A stretch of 64,000 nt of DNA from SHVO01 sp041905525 (GTDB lineage: Bacteria > Pseudomonadota > Alphaproteobacteria > Rhodospirillales > Rhodospirillaceae), in assembly GCA_041905525.1 (NCBI GenBank), contig JAYRKY010000012.1:33120-97119 (forward strand). The letters are read 5' to 3'. A model generated the notes under the pieces. The model made no database searches. It was not told where the DNA came from and worked only from the letters and a program-made list of their open reading frames with translations. Positions 8,709 through 16,571 of this stretch are shown in pieces; the first letter of the stretch is position 1; each line of letters begins with the position of its first letter. A program made the position numbers and the translations under genes.

Positions 8709-10532
8709 GTGAATAAGGACGTACGGGCGGCCACCAGCAACGCCAAACTCAACGCGCTGGTGAATGACATCGCGACTTTGTGCAAACCTGATCGCATTCA
8801 CTGGTGCGACGGCTCCCAGGAAGAATACGACGCGCTCTGCGATCAGATGGTGAAGGGCGGCACGTTCATCCGCCTCAATGAGCACAAGCGACCCAACTCT
8901 TATCTCTGCCGTTCGCACCCGGGCGACGTCGCGCGCGTGGAGCACCGAACCTTCATCTGCACGAAGGACAAGGACGACAGCGGTCCGACCAATAACTGGG
9001 CCGATCCGGCCGAGATGCGCGAGACCCTGAAGGGCCTGTTCTCCGGCTGCATGCGCGGCCGCACCATGTACGTGATCCCGTTCTCGATGGGTCCGCTGGG
9101 TTCGGATATCGCCCACATCGGCATCCAGATCACCGACTCCGCCTATGCCGCCGTCAACATGCGCATCATGACCCGTATGGGCAAGAAGGTGCTCGACGTT
9201 CTCGGCGACGGCGATTTCGTGCCGTGCATTCACTCGGTCGGCGCCCCTCTCGAGCCGGGCCAGCAGGATGTCGCGTGGCCGTGCAACGAACAGAAGTACA
9301 TCGTGCACTTCCCCGAAGACCACGAGATCTGGTCGTTCGGGTCCGGATACGGCGGCAACGCGCTCCTCGGCAAGAAGTGCTTTGCCCTGCGCATAGCCTC
9401 GGTGATGGGGCGCGACGAAGGCTGGCTGGCCGAGCACATGCTCATCGTCGGTCTTGAGTCTCCGAAGGGCGAAAAGACTTATGTCGGCGCCGCGTTCCCG
9501 TCGGCGTGCGGCAAGACGAACCTTGCCATGATCATCCCGCCCCAGGGGTTCGAAGGCTGGAAGGCCTGGACCGTCGGCGACGATATCGCCTGGATCAAGC
9601 CGGCCGCCGACGGCACGTTGCGCGCCATCAATCCGGAAGCCGGTTACTTCGGCGTCGCTCCCGGGACCTCGGACAAGACCAATCCGAATGCGATGAAGCT
9701 CGTCGAGCGCAACTGCATCTTCACCAATGTCGCTCTCACCGATGACGGCGATGTCTGGTGGGAAGGCATGACCGACGAAGCGCCGGCCCATCTGATCGAC
9801 TGGCAAGGTAAGGACTGGACGCCCGGCTGCGGACGTCCGGCCGCGCACCCCAACGCGCGCTTCACCGCGCCGGCCGTCCTTTGCCCGATCCTCGATCCGG
9901 CGTGGGACGACCCGAAGGGCGTGCCGATCAGCGCCTTCGTGTTCGGCGGCCGTATGAGCCATACCTTCCCGCTGGTGTTCCAGTCCTTCAACTGGGACCA
10001 CGGCGTATACCTCGCCGCAACCATGGGCTCCGAAGCCACCGCCGCCGCCGAGAACCAGGCGGCCGTGCGCCGCGATCCGATGGCGATGCTTCCGTTCTGC
10101 GGTTACAACATGGCGGACTATTTCTCGCACTGGCTCTCGATCGGCGAAAAGGTGAAGAACCCGCCGGCGATCTTCCGCGTCAATTGGTTCCGCAAGGACG
10201 AGAACGGCAAGTTCATGTGGCCCGGCTATGGCCAGAACATGCGCGCGCTCGCTTGGATCGTCGACCGAGTGCATGGCCGCGGCGAAGCGGTGGAAAGCCC
10301 GTTCGGCTTCATGCCGCGCTATCAGGACTTGAAATGGGACGGCCTCGCCTTCGATAAGTCGAAGTTCCAAAGCCTGATGCAGATCGACCGCACCGCCGCG
10401 CTGCGCGAGATCGACGATCAGAAGAGCCTCTTCGACCGTTTTGGACCGCGCACCCCCGCTGTGCTGATCAAGCAGCAAGGTGAAGTCCGCAAGCGCGTCG
10501 AAAGCGCCAACGAAGTCTGGCACGCCGCGTAA
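8709..10532 (+). CDS. pckG: Phosphoenolpyruvate carboxykinase (GTP)
   Basis: A 607-residue enzyme that converts oxaloacetate and GTP to phosphoenolpyruvate, GDP and CO2, the entry step of gluconeogenesis. It belongs to the GTP-dependent class (EC 4.1.1.32): the P-loop FPSACGKTNLAM carries the reactive cysteine of that class, and NKDENGKFMWPGYGQNMR-like C-terminal sequence is present. I chose the GTG at 8709, which follows AAGGGATCAC; the open frame extends 31 codons further upstream but those residues do not look like the family. Its terminator is split by the casposon immediately downstream. Confidence 0.96.
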   Translation: MNKDVRAATSNAKLNALVNDIATLCKPDRIHWCDGSQEEYDALCDQMVKGGTFIRLNEHKRPNSYLCRSHPGDVARVEHRTFICTKDKDDSGPTNNWADPAEMRETLKGLFSGCMRGRTMYVIPFSMGPLGSDIAHIGIQITDSAYAAVNMRIMTRMGKKVLDVLGDGDFVPCIHSVGAPLEPGQQDVAWPCNEQKYIVHFPEDHEIWSFGSGYGGNALLGKKCFALRIASVMGRDEGWLAEHMLIVGLESPKGEKTYVGAAFPSACGKTNLAMIIPPQGFEGWKAWTVGDDIAWIKPAADGTLRAINPEAGYFGVAPGTSDKTNPNAMKLVERNCIFTNVALTDDGDVWWEGMTDEAPAHLIDWQGKDWTPGCGRPAAHPNARFTAPAVLCPILDPAWDDPKGVPISAFVFGGRMSHTFPLVFQSFNWDHGVYLAATMGSEATAAAENQAAVRRDPMAMLPFCGYNMADYFSHWLSIGEKVKNPPAIFRVNWFRKDENGKFMWPGYGQNMRALAWIVDRVHGRGEAVESPFGFMPRYQDLKWDGLAFDKSKFQSLMQIDRTAALREIDDQKSLFDRFGPRTPAVLIKQQGEVRKRVESANEVWHAA

Positions 10533-10559
10533 GCGTTGCCGCCAGAAGAAATGAAAAGG

Positions 10560-10577
10560 CCCGGTGCAAATACCGGG
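10560..10577 (+). repeat. Left copy of casposon target-site duplication
   Basis: CCCGGTGCAAATACCGGG occurs here and again, in the same orientation, at 19473-19490. It is the core of the original pckG terminator. Because the site is nearly palindromic and its edge bases match the element end, the duplication could be 17 or 18 bases. Confidence 0.9.
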
Positions 10578-10635
10578 GGGTATAGTTATCTCCGCCAGAA
10601 ATAAATACGGCCCCCGCCTCAAAACGGGGGCCGTT
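10578..10635 (+). repeat. Left terminal inverted repeat of casposon
   Basis: The 58 bases beginning GGGTATAGTTATCTCCGCCA are the reverse complement of 19416-19473 with one mismatch (A here, C there, in the hairpin loop). The inner half forms a hairpin. Confidence 0.95.
10607..10634. terminator. Hairpin terminator inside left inverted repeat
   Basis: ACGGCCCCCG and CGGGGGCCGT form a 10-bp perfect stem with an eight-base loop. On the plus strand TTCTTTTTG follows; on the minus strand ATTTATTTC follows. It can therefore end both pckG transcripts and the leftward casposon operon, standing in for the host terminator that the insertion broke. Confidence 0.85.
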
Positions 10636-10646
10636 CTTTTTGCGCT

Positions 10647-11036
10647 TCAGGGTTTTGGAATAGGAGTCAATACAAGTAGCCCGCAGGCCGCAGCCACAAT
10701 ACCTCCCAAAAAAAGGAGTCCCGAGCCTATGACGGTCACATATGCGCAGCAGTGAAACTCTGATGCGCGATCTAGATTTTGTCCTGGGCCTTGTGCAGCG
10801 TTTCCATAGTGGAGCTGAGCAAGATAAGCAAAAACCATTGTCAGCACTGCGGAAAAAGCCCCCAACGCGAAAAGAATCATGGCAACTATCAGCGCTCTTG
10901 AGCCTGCCTTCGTGTTGCCGATGAAGGTAAGAACTGAAATAGCTGCCCCTCCATTCAGGATGAAAAGCAGCTTAGTTCCCTCAAGGGCATATTTCATCCC
11001 CTCCGCCCAATGCCACTGGGTACCATTCACTGCCAT
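10647..11036 (-). CDS. Unrecognised membrane protein, casposon cargo
   Basis: A 129-residue protein with three predicted membrane segments: about residues 22-40 (LLFILNGGAAISVLTFIG), 47-72 and 99-125. The first is preceded by an amphipathic helix containing WHWAEGMKYALEGTK. I chose the ATG at 11036 because GAGGAAA lies upstream; a TTG at 11099 would overlap the preceding gene by 23 bases. It is the last gene of the leftward casposon group and directly follows another protein with a membrane anchor. The function is unknown; a pair of small membrane proteins in a mobile element could be an effector or entry-blocking module, but nothing in the sequence proves that. Confidence 0.65.
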   Translation of the reverse strand: MAVNGTQWHWAEGMKYALEGTKLLFILNGGAAISVLTFIGNTKAGSRALIVAMILFALGAFSAVLTMVFAYLAQLHYGNAAQGPGQNLDRASEFHCCAYVTVIGSGLLFLGGIVAAACGLLVLTPIPKP

Positions 11037-11076
11037 TATATATTTCCTCGTGCGTGCACGATCATCATCCTCGCTG

Positions 11077-12009
11077 TTAAGCGAAGAGTTTGAGGGCAAC
11101 TAAAACCGCAATAGCGAATATTCCAATTAGAACTTTATTTATCTTGTCCAGCTGTGCGGTTTGCTTTTTCCACCGAGAGATTATTTCGTCATCTTTAGAG
11201 CCCGTAAGATCTTGGTCATTTAGGCTCTTCGGCCCTCCAAAGTTTTCATCGTTCCGATCATTAGAATTTCGAGGGGTCGTTCCTTTGCAAATAAAGGAAA
11301 GATCGAATTCTTTTACCTCGCCCAATTTTGGTATTGCCCGTTCTTTTTCATCGGGAAAACAAACCATTCCATCTGCACTTCCGGACGGCAAAATTTTTAT
11401 ATCGTTTGCGCTGATTCCCGGATTCCAGTTGGAATAACATCCATCAACGCCGCTGAGATATAGCGACGCCTGATCTATAGATTTTGATTTTACGAGTTCG
11501 GCAATAGGACGAAAATGATCCCGTTTCAAAACTAAATTTATTTGCAAAAAATCTGGATGGGTTTCGTTTACGAAATCGACTTCAGAATCATGTTCGAGGC
11601 TCCCCCAAACGCTGGCAGCTTCTTCTTCAGCTTCAACTATCCGAATAGTGAATTCAGAGATTGTTCGATCAGTGCCAAAGAATGAGTATTGAGTAGCTTT
11701 AAAGGCTGACGGACCAGATTTTTCTGGGATTAGTCTCCCATACAAAGATTCTCTTTTTACAGACGACTCCTTCAGCGTTTGATGGGGCTCCTGATTTTTC
11801 GAAAGTGTTGAATTTTTTTCTCGTCTGAAGCCGAGGCTATATATCAAGTCGGCAACGGAAAAATTCAGACCCCACCTCCAAGGTATTTGGTCTCCTCCAA
11901 TTTGCCTTCCGGCATTATCGAATTCGCGCAAACACCATGAATACAGGTTTTTGTGTTCGACTTGGTCGCTGAACCTGACTGTATTGTCGATTTTGTAGTC
12001 GAGCGACAT
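11077..12009 (-). CDS. Unrecognised tail-anchored protein, casposon cargo
   Basis: A 310-residue protein that I do not recognise. Most of it is hydrophilic and soluble-looking, with an aromatic-rich N-terminal part (residues 1-60) and a charged low-complexity stretch rich in Asn, Asp and Ser near residues 245-275. The last 20 residues, VLIGIFAIAVLVALKLFA, form a single C-terminal membrane anchor. The base composition is much more AT-rich than host genes, indicating transfer. The ATG at 12009 is only two bases after a run of 14 G on the coding strand, which takes the place of a ribosome site. It is followed closely by the three-segment membrane protein gene. Confidence 0.6.
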   Translation of the reverse strand: MSLDYKIDNTVRFSDQVEHKNLYSWCLREFDNAGRQIGGDQIPWRWGLNFSVADLIYSLGFRREKNSTLSKNQEPHQTLKESSVKRESLYGRLIPEKSGPSAFKATQYSFFGTDRTISEFTIRIVEAEEEAASVWGSLEHDSEVDFVNETHPDFLQINLVLKRDHFRPIAELVKSKSIDQASLYLSGVDGCYSNWNPGISANDIKILPSGSADGMVCFPDEKERAIPKLGEVKEFDLSFICKGTTPRNSNDRNDENFGGPKSLNDQDLTGSKDDEIISRWKKQTAQLDKINKVLIGIFAIAVLVALKLFA

Positions 12010-12011
12010 CG

Positions 12012-12025
12012 CCCCCCCCCCCCCC
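12012..12025. repeat. Homopolymer of 14 C (14 G on the coding strand)
   Basis: The run lies between the PolB stop codon (12038) and the start of the tail-anchored protein gene (12009), exactly where its ribosome site should be. Runs of this length slip during replication and are a known basis of phase variation; it could also be an assembly error. Confidence 0.9.
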
Positions 12026-12037
12026 TGCACTAAAACC

Positions 12038-14758
12038 TCAAACCGTTCTAAAGCCTGTAACTGTATCGCGCCCCAGCGGGTCCGGCTCCCCGTTACCCCC
12101 AACCCTGTTAGCTTCTTTGCCAATTAGGATAACACTGTCGGCGTGAATATGTCTTCGAACCGTCCGCCCGTAGTTACAGAAATCACCGTTTTCAAATTTG
12201 TCTTCTGTACTCAAATGAAACTGCGCCAACGCTTCGGCGTAGGTTTTTAGTACTGCAGGTCTAATGGGCAGGCCTGTATCGCGGTCAAAGACCGTCTGCA
12301 TTGCCTCGATGTGATCTTGGTTAAATGGTGCAACCGGTTTGGGATTGGTCGCCGTGACTGGTCTTCCGCGCTGTGATGGGTCCACGAATTCTGCATCTGG
12401 CATATCCGCGAATGGTCCGGTGCGAGGTGAATAAGACTGCATGAAGCCGAACGGTTTGATCTGATCTGTGTAAGGTTTCCCCGCGTTCCAAGTCCGGACC
12501 CAATTCAAGAGGTGCGGACTTGTTGCCCCGTAGCGGCTCACAGCTGGGAAGTCGAGTGCGGGATGGTAGTCGAGCGGTACGCGGTTAGGGCGGCCCGCAA
12601 GCGCCGCTTCTACGATCTTGAACCAAAGATCGTACTGCCAGCGCTGCACGCCGATTTCCCCCAATGAAACCGCGGGTGCAGGAATGCCAGTAGGAGCTTC
12701 AGTTGCCGTATAAGGCGCTCTTAAATGTCCCAGGCCATGCGCTGAGGCTTTACGGAGGATTGGGGCTCCATTAGCAGCGATATTGAATAAGGCGTAACGC
12801 TTCGCTGAAATCGCAAAGGCGTACAGGGGCACCATCGTTCCCGTCTTCACATCGAAGTTTATGTCTTCGAGCTTCAGAATCGAGCCCGGCTTGCGGTAGG
12901 GATTCAACGGTTCGAACCAATCGATGATGGCCTTAACCCGATCCAAAAACTCTTCTTCCTCCATACCGTCCGGCTTGGCGATGGCCATGCTGTCCGTATC
13001 GCAGAAGGCGTAATCAAGCTCCTGGTTGGCGATCAGTGTTTCGGTGATGGCCAGCATGAGGCGAGCCGCCCCGGTAATTAGGGTACCAAGCATCGGGTGG
13101 AAGAACTTCCCGGGCTCTTCGATAGCCGTCGACTGTACGCGCTTACAATCACCATCAGGGCCAAAGACAACACGCGGCTCCGGCTTAGGAGCGTCATCCC
13201 GATTCACTTCAATGAAAATTCCATACACGGTGGAGTTTGCGACGATCTTGATGGCCTTTTCGATGGGATCGCCCTTGGCTTTCATGTCGTCGCGAAGATC
13301 GATCAAACGAGCGAACAGATCGTCCGTGTAGGGATTGATCACAAGGTCTTCGCGTCCGAATAGATTGATCGGTGTAAGCCCCTCTTGCGGTGAACCGGGA
13401 TCAAAACTGATCGCTTGTTCAATGGCCGGGACTTTGCCGGTGAGCAGCTTCGATGCGATGCAATCGGCCAAGGTGAACCAAATCGGCTGATCGCTGCTGA
13501 GCTTGTTCAGACCGATGGTGTTGATCTTGCCGTCATACCTGGCCCGAACCGGAAAAATATCGGCCTCGGGCCTCACCCGGACCAAGGTGGGAAATGACCG
13601 CCATGTTTTGGGGCCGTGCAGGTCTTCAAGGGTGATGGTGTCCAATAGAGCCCGGGTTTGCGGGGTTGTGTCTGCCCAGGTCAGATTGGACCCGATGACA
13701 AACCGCCAAAGGCCCATGAGGCTGTTAACGGTCGGGTACATGGATTTGAAATCGGTGTAGCAGACCCGGACCGGGACCCGCCGCAGCCGCACCTCTGCCC
13801 GCCCTCCGTAGTAGGACGACATAATCGTGCCGAAGATCGCGCGTGGGAGTTCCGGCTGGTAGGCCAGTAGCGGCGATATGCCCATGTGTCGCAGATAGGC
13901 TTTGCCAAGGCTGGCCTCGCTCAAGACCTTGCTTGGTTCAATGCCAAGGCCATGACCTGCAAGCTTGAGGACCAGGGCCTGATAACATTCCCAGGTAGTT
14001 TGCACGTCCGCACGGGCGTAATCGAGATATTGCTCCGTAATCGGCCCGCCGTGCTGGTCCGTGTCAGCTTTCTGGGAGGCCGTACCCAGAAACCGCGCTA
14101 GGCGGCCCAGGGAGAAGCCTTGGCTGATCAGAGCGGCCGCCTGGGTCTTCACGTCCACAAAGCTGCCCCGGTGTGGCTGTACGCGGTCCCCCCGCTTTCT
14201 CATGCCTCGGGGCGTCTCCTGCTTCCCAGGCACTGCAAAATCGATCAGGGAGGCCTTAGCGCTTAGATGTTTGACCCGAACCCCGGGCACCCGCCGGTCG
14301 AAGCTGAATTTGAACGTAAAGCCGCCCCGCATGGCTCCCCGGGCGGGGCCATACCCGATGGCGATACGCGACAGGTCAAAGGGGAGATTAAACCCTATGA
14401 CTGTGCCCCGATACTCGTAGGCGACCCGGAGAAACACCTCGAAACGGAACCTGCTCACCGTCATTGCTTCCAGACCCCGAGCCTTTGCGTACTGATCGAT
14501 AAGGCTCAGGTCTGCGGGAGTAAGTGCCGCAGGGTCGTAGAAAAGGCCCTCACGGACCAGCTCACCCGATTTCCGGACTTGGAAGAAGCCCAGCTTTAGC
14601 CGCTGGGCCGCGTCAGTGGAGGTCTCACAATCAAAGACGAGCGACCAGACTGATGCCTTAAGTTGGTTAATCGTGGCCCCCTTCGATCCCACCGGATTCT
14701 TGCTGGGAGATTCTGTATGGGCTCGTACTGCGATTTCGGTAGGGGATGGAGTAAACAT
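12038..14758 (-). CDS. polB: Casposon family B DNA polymerase with 3'-5' exonuclease
   Basis: A 906-residue replicative-type polymerase. The exonuclease motifs are all present: Exo I DCE (Asp43/Glu45), Exo II GFNLPFD (Asn124/Asp128) and Exo III YARAD (Tyr247/Asp251). A YYGG motif links to the polymerase core, with motif A DFKSMYP (about 336-342), motif B KIVANSTVYG (504-513), motif C DTD (587-589) and a KRY motif after that. The enzyme should thus be active in both synthesis and proofreading. Motifs A and B are about 168 residues apart, leaving room for an insertion; whether it is protein-primed or uses DNA/RNA primers cannot be told here. The ATG at 14758 lies one base after the HNH stop codon and follows GGGGAG, so the two are translationally coupled. 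Confidence 0.92.
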   Translation of the reverse strand: MFTPSPTEIAVRAHTESPSKNPVGSKGATINQLKASVWSLVFDCETSTDAAQRLKLGFFQVRKSGELVREGLFYDPAALTPADLSLIDQYAKARGLEAMTVSRFRFEVFLRVAYEYRGTVIGFNLPFDLSRIAIGYGPARGAMRGGFTFKFSFDRRVPGVRVKHLSAKASLIDFAVPGKQETPRGMRKRGDRVQPHRGSFVDVKTQAAALISQGFSLGRLARFLGTASQKADTDQHGGPITEQYLDYARADVQTTWECYQALVLKLAGHGLGIEPSKVLSEASLGKAYLRHMGISPLLAYQPELPRAIFGTIMSSYYGGRAEVRLRRVPVRVCYTDFKSMYPTVNSLMGLWRFVIGSNLTWADTTPQTRALLDTITLEDLHGPKTWRSFPTLVRVRPEADIFPVRARYDGKINTIGLNKLSSDQPIWFTLADCIASKLLTGKVPAIEQAISFDPGSPQEGLTPINLFGREDLVINPYTDDLFARLIDLRDDMKAKGDPIEKAIKIVANSTVYGIFIEVNRDDAPKPEPRVVFGPDGDCKRVQSTAIEEPGKFFHPMLGTLITGAARLMLAITETLIANQELDYAFCDTDSMAIAKPDGMEEEEFLDRVKAIIDWFEPLNPYRKPGSILKLEDINFDVKTGTMVPLYAFAISAKRYALFNIAANGAPILRKASAHGLGHLRAPYTATEAPTGIPAPAVSLGEIGVQRWQYDLWFKIVEAALAGRPNRVPLDYHPALDFPAVSRYGATSPHLLNWVRTWNAGKPYTDQIKPFGFMQSYSPRTGPFADMPDAEFVDPSQRGRPVTATNPKPVAPFNQDHIEAMQTVFDRDTGLPIRPAVLKTYAEALAQFHLSTEDKFENGDFCNYGRTVRRHIHADSVILIGKEANRVGGNGEPDPLGRDTVTGFRTV

Positions 14759-14759
14759 G

Positions 14760-15131
14760 TTAAGGCTCCCCGCCGGCTGCAGTTGGCACCTTTTGGTATT
14801 CACCGATCAGCCATGTTCCAAACTCCGCAAGAGTCTTAGCGATCATCACAAGAAGATCGGCCAACCCAAGAACGTAGCGTCCTATCGCGGCGAGTTTTGC
14901 ATCCTGGTCTGGAAGGTCATTGGGGTGATCCTTTTGCTTGTCGCTAAGTTTGCGGTGACAGTTGAAGCAAACCAATGCGGTGTGATCGTGGTGCTTCTGA
15001 CCAGCAATGTGATGACGCTCGAAGCAATGCGGGTCGCGTTCTCCGCAGCCAACGCAAACTGGATTATCTGTACAGAGCCGTCGATAGGCCCGTTGTTTTC
15101 TCGCTTCGCTGTCCGGATGTGTAATAGGCAT
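14760..15131 (-). CDS. HNH endonuclease, casposon core gene
   Basis: A 123-residue protein with a zinc-type HNH centre: CVGC at about residues 26-29, then ERHHIAG, then CFNCHRKLSDK at about 55-65. The remainder is helical with a hydrophobic patch. HNH nucleases are common companions of PolB and Cas1 in casposons; their role there is not established. The start at 15131 follows AAGGAG, which overlaps the stop codon of the upstream HTH gene, and its own stop is one base from the PolB start, so the three genes form one operon. Confidence 0.82.
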   Translation of the reverse strand: MPITHPDSEARKQRAYRRLCTDNPVCVGCGERDPHCFERHHIAGQKHHDHTALVCFNCHRKLSDKQKDHPNDLPDQDAKLAAIGRYVLGLADLLVMIAKTLAEFGTWLIGEYQKVPTAAGGEP

Positions 15132-15142
15132 GGTTATTCTCC

Positions 15143-15721
15143 TTAATCAGAAATGATTTTGTAGATTTCGTGGAACGCGGGGTTATCCATGGCCGCATAG
15201 CGATGCAGCGCATTGGGATCGGTTTCGAATTCGAAAAAGCGGCCCTTCACATCCGTGAGGCCTTCGCCCTCAAAGGGTAGGATCGCGTCAATATCGTTTG
15301 AGCGGACGAAGTGCCCGACCGCGCTATTGTATTTTCCGGCCAAGCTGGCCCCGGCAAATCCCGGCACGATCACCGTGCGGGGCTGTCCATTGTGGATGGT
15401 GAGAACGCGGCGAGGCCGGTCATCCGTCATCACCCAACGGGAGCCTTCGCGCTTCGCGATCTTGTTTTCGTAGATGAAACGTCGCAGACGCTCGACCGAG
15501 ATACCGGCGACCTTGGCGGAAGCTTTTTGACTTTTCCCGGCCCGGAGCGATTTGACAGCCCGCTCGATCTTCTTGGCTTCAGAGGTCTTGGGCTTGCGGC
15601 TCTTGGCGGCCACTTCCTTGGCCCGCGCGTGACCACGCGATTGAGACCGACTGAGCCCCTTTGCAAGCCCCCGTTTAATACGGCGAGCGTACTCCGCTTT
15701 GTAATCTCGTTTGCGAGCCAT
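15143..15721 (-). CDS. Basic HTH protein, casposon
   Basis: A 192-residue protein. The first 60 residues are extremely rich in Lys and Arg and suit nucleic-acid binding. Residues 60-95 (SLRAGKSQKASAKVAGISVERLRRFIYEN) read as a helix-turn-helix. The C-terminal half is acidic to neutral and contains FEGEGLTDVKGRFFEFETDPNALHRYAAM, with no recognised fold. A DNA-binding regulator or an accessory factor of transposition or replication are both possible. The ATG at 15721 follows AAGGACA. It heads the HTH-HNH-PolB group after an 81-base gap from the next gene upstream. Confidence 0.65.
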   Translation of the reverse strand: MARKRDYKAEYARRIKRGLAKGLSRSQSRGHARAKEVAAKSRKPKTSEAKKIERAVKSLRAGKSQKASAKVAGISVERLRRFIYENKIAKREGSRWVMTDDRPRRVLTIHNGQPRTVIVPGFAGASLAGKYNSAVGHFVRSNDIDAILPFEGEGLTDVKGRFFEFETDPNALHRYAAMDNPAFHEIYKIISD

Positions 15722-15802
15722 GATTTGTCCTTCGCGTGCTAGGTGGCGCGCGCTAAGGATTCGAATCAGGCTTCATCCCGATATAGGGGTTTTGGGATAA
15801 CT

Positions 15803-16522
15803 TTAGTTTTTAGATGACTGGTAGCGAGCCTTGTCCGCGTTGAAGGCATCACGGATATGATTGCCGATGGCCTTTTCGCTTAGACCGCTGCCGTCGCCCC
15901 GGTCGTCCGGGGTTGCAGAGCGGATATAAGCTTGCACCGCCCTTACGGCTTCAATTTGCGAAGCCTTGAAGTCGATTTGGCCCGCTTGTTTGCACTCTTC
16001 GTAAGCACCTTGAATTAGGCCCTTCTTCGTAGGGCGACCGACCGCCTCCCCGGACATGACAGCGATAAGAGGCGCGTCTTCTGCCTTCGCAGGATTGTAA
16101 ATCCGAACCTGTGTGTATTTTGCTGTGGAGGTCTCGAAAACGTCGCGCTCCCAAGGGTCGTAATTGGGCTTCCGTTGGAATTGGGTGAATAACTGTACCG
16201 GGATTATTTCGACAGCGTCATTCTCGGAGACCGTAGCCGGAATTCCTGCCGCCATTAGACGTCCTACTTCAAGATGATCAATTAAGCGCTGACAGAAAAT
16301 ATCCCTATATCGATTCAGCGTACGCTTACGCATGCTTGGCTCTTCGGGAGAAAATTTGAAGGGGTCTCGAGGGTCGTATTCGCCCTTTTCAGCAGGCCTG
16401 CTTAATGTCCGAAAATGTCTTTTATCTTCGGTCTCGCCGGTGTCCGGAAAATTCGAGAATTCTACGATTGCCTTACTTAAAGGCACCCCTTTTTCCCATA
16501 TTTTCCGAGGATTTTTGGTCAT
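15803..16522 (-). CDS. Unrecognised protein, casposon
   Basis: A 239-residue soluble protein. The C-terminal 75 residues, starting GRPTKKGLIQGAYEECKQAG, look helical and end with GLSEKAIGNHIRDAFN, a pattern seen in DNA-binding or replication-associated helical domains, but I cannot name the family. The N-terminal part is charged with many Pro and aromatic residues. It is the first gene of the leftward casposon group and is divergent from cas1 with only 49 bases between the start codons. Confidence 0.6.
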   Translation of the reverse strand: MTKNPRKIWEKGVPLSKAIVEFSNFPDTGETEDKRHFRTLSRPAEKGEYDPRDPFKFSPEEPSMRKRTLNRYRDIFCQRLIDHLEVGRLMAAGIPATVSENDAVEIIPVQLFTQFQRKPNYDPWERDVFETSTAKYTQVRIYNPAKAEDAPLIAVMSGEAVGRPTKKGLIQGAYEECKQAGQIDFKASQIEAVRAVQAYIRSATPDDRGDGSGLSEKAIGNHIRDAFNADKARYQSSKN

Positions 16523-16571
16523 TTAACGCTAAAATAATTGATCGCCAATAGGCCGATATTTGGAGGGTTAA
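16523..16571. promoter_or_regulatory. Divergent casposon promoter region
   Basis: These 49 AT-rich bases separate the outward-facing start codons of the two casposon gene groups, so both promoters must lie here or inside the coding starts. GGAGGG at 16562-16567 is the ribosome site for cas1. Confidence 0.5.

Noticed and set aside
8628..10622. 664-codon minus-strand open frame opposite pckG
   Set aside because: The plus strand encodes a full PEP carboxykinase with all motifs; the antisense product has no recognisable domain.
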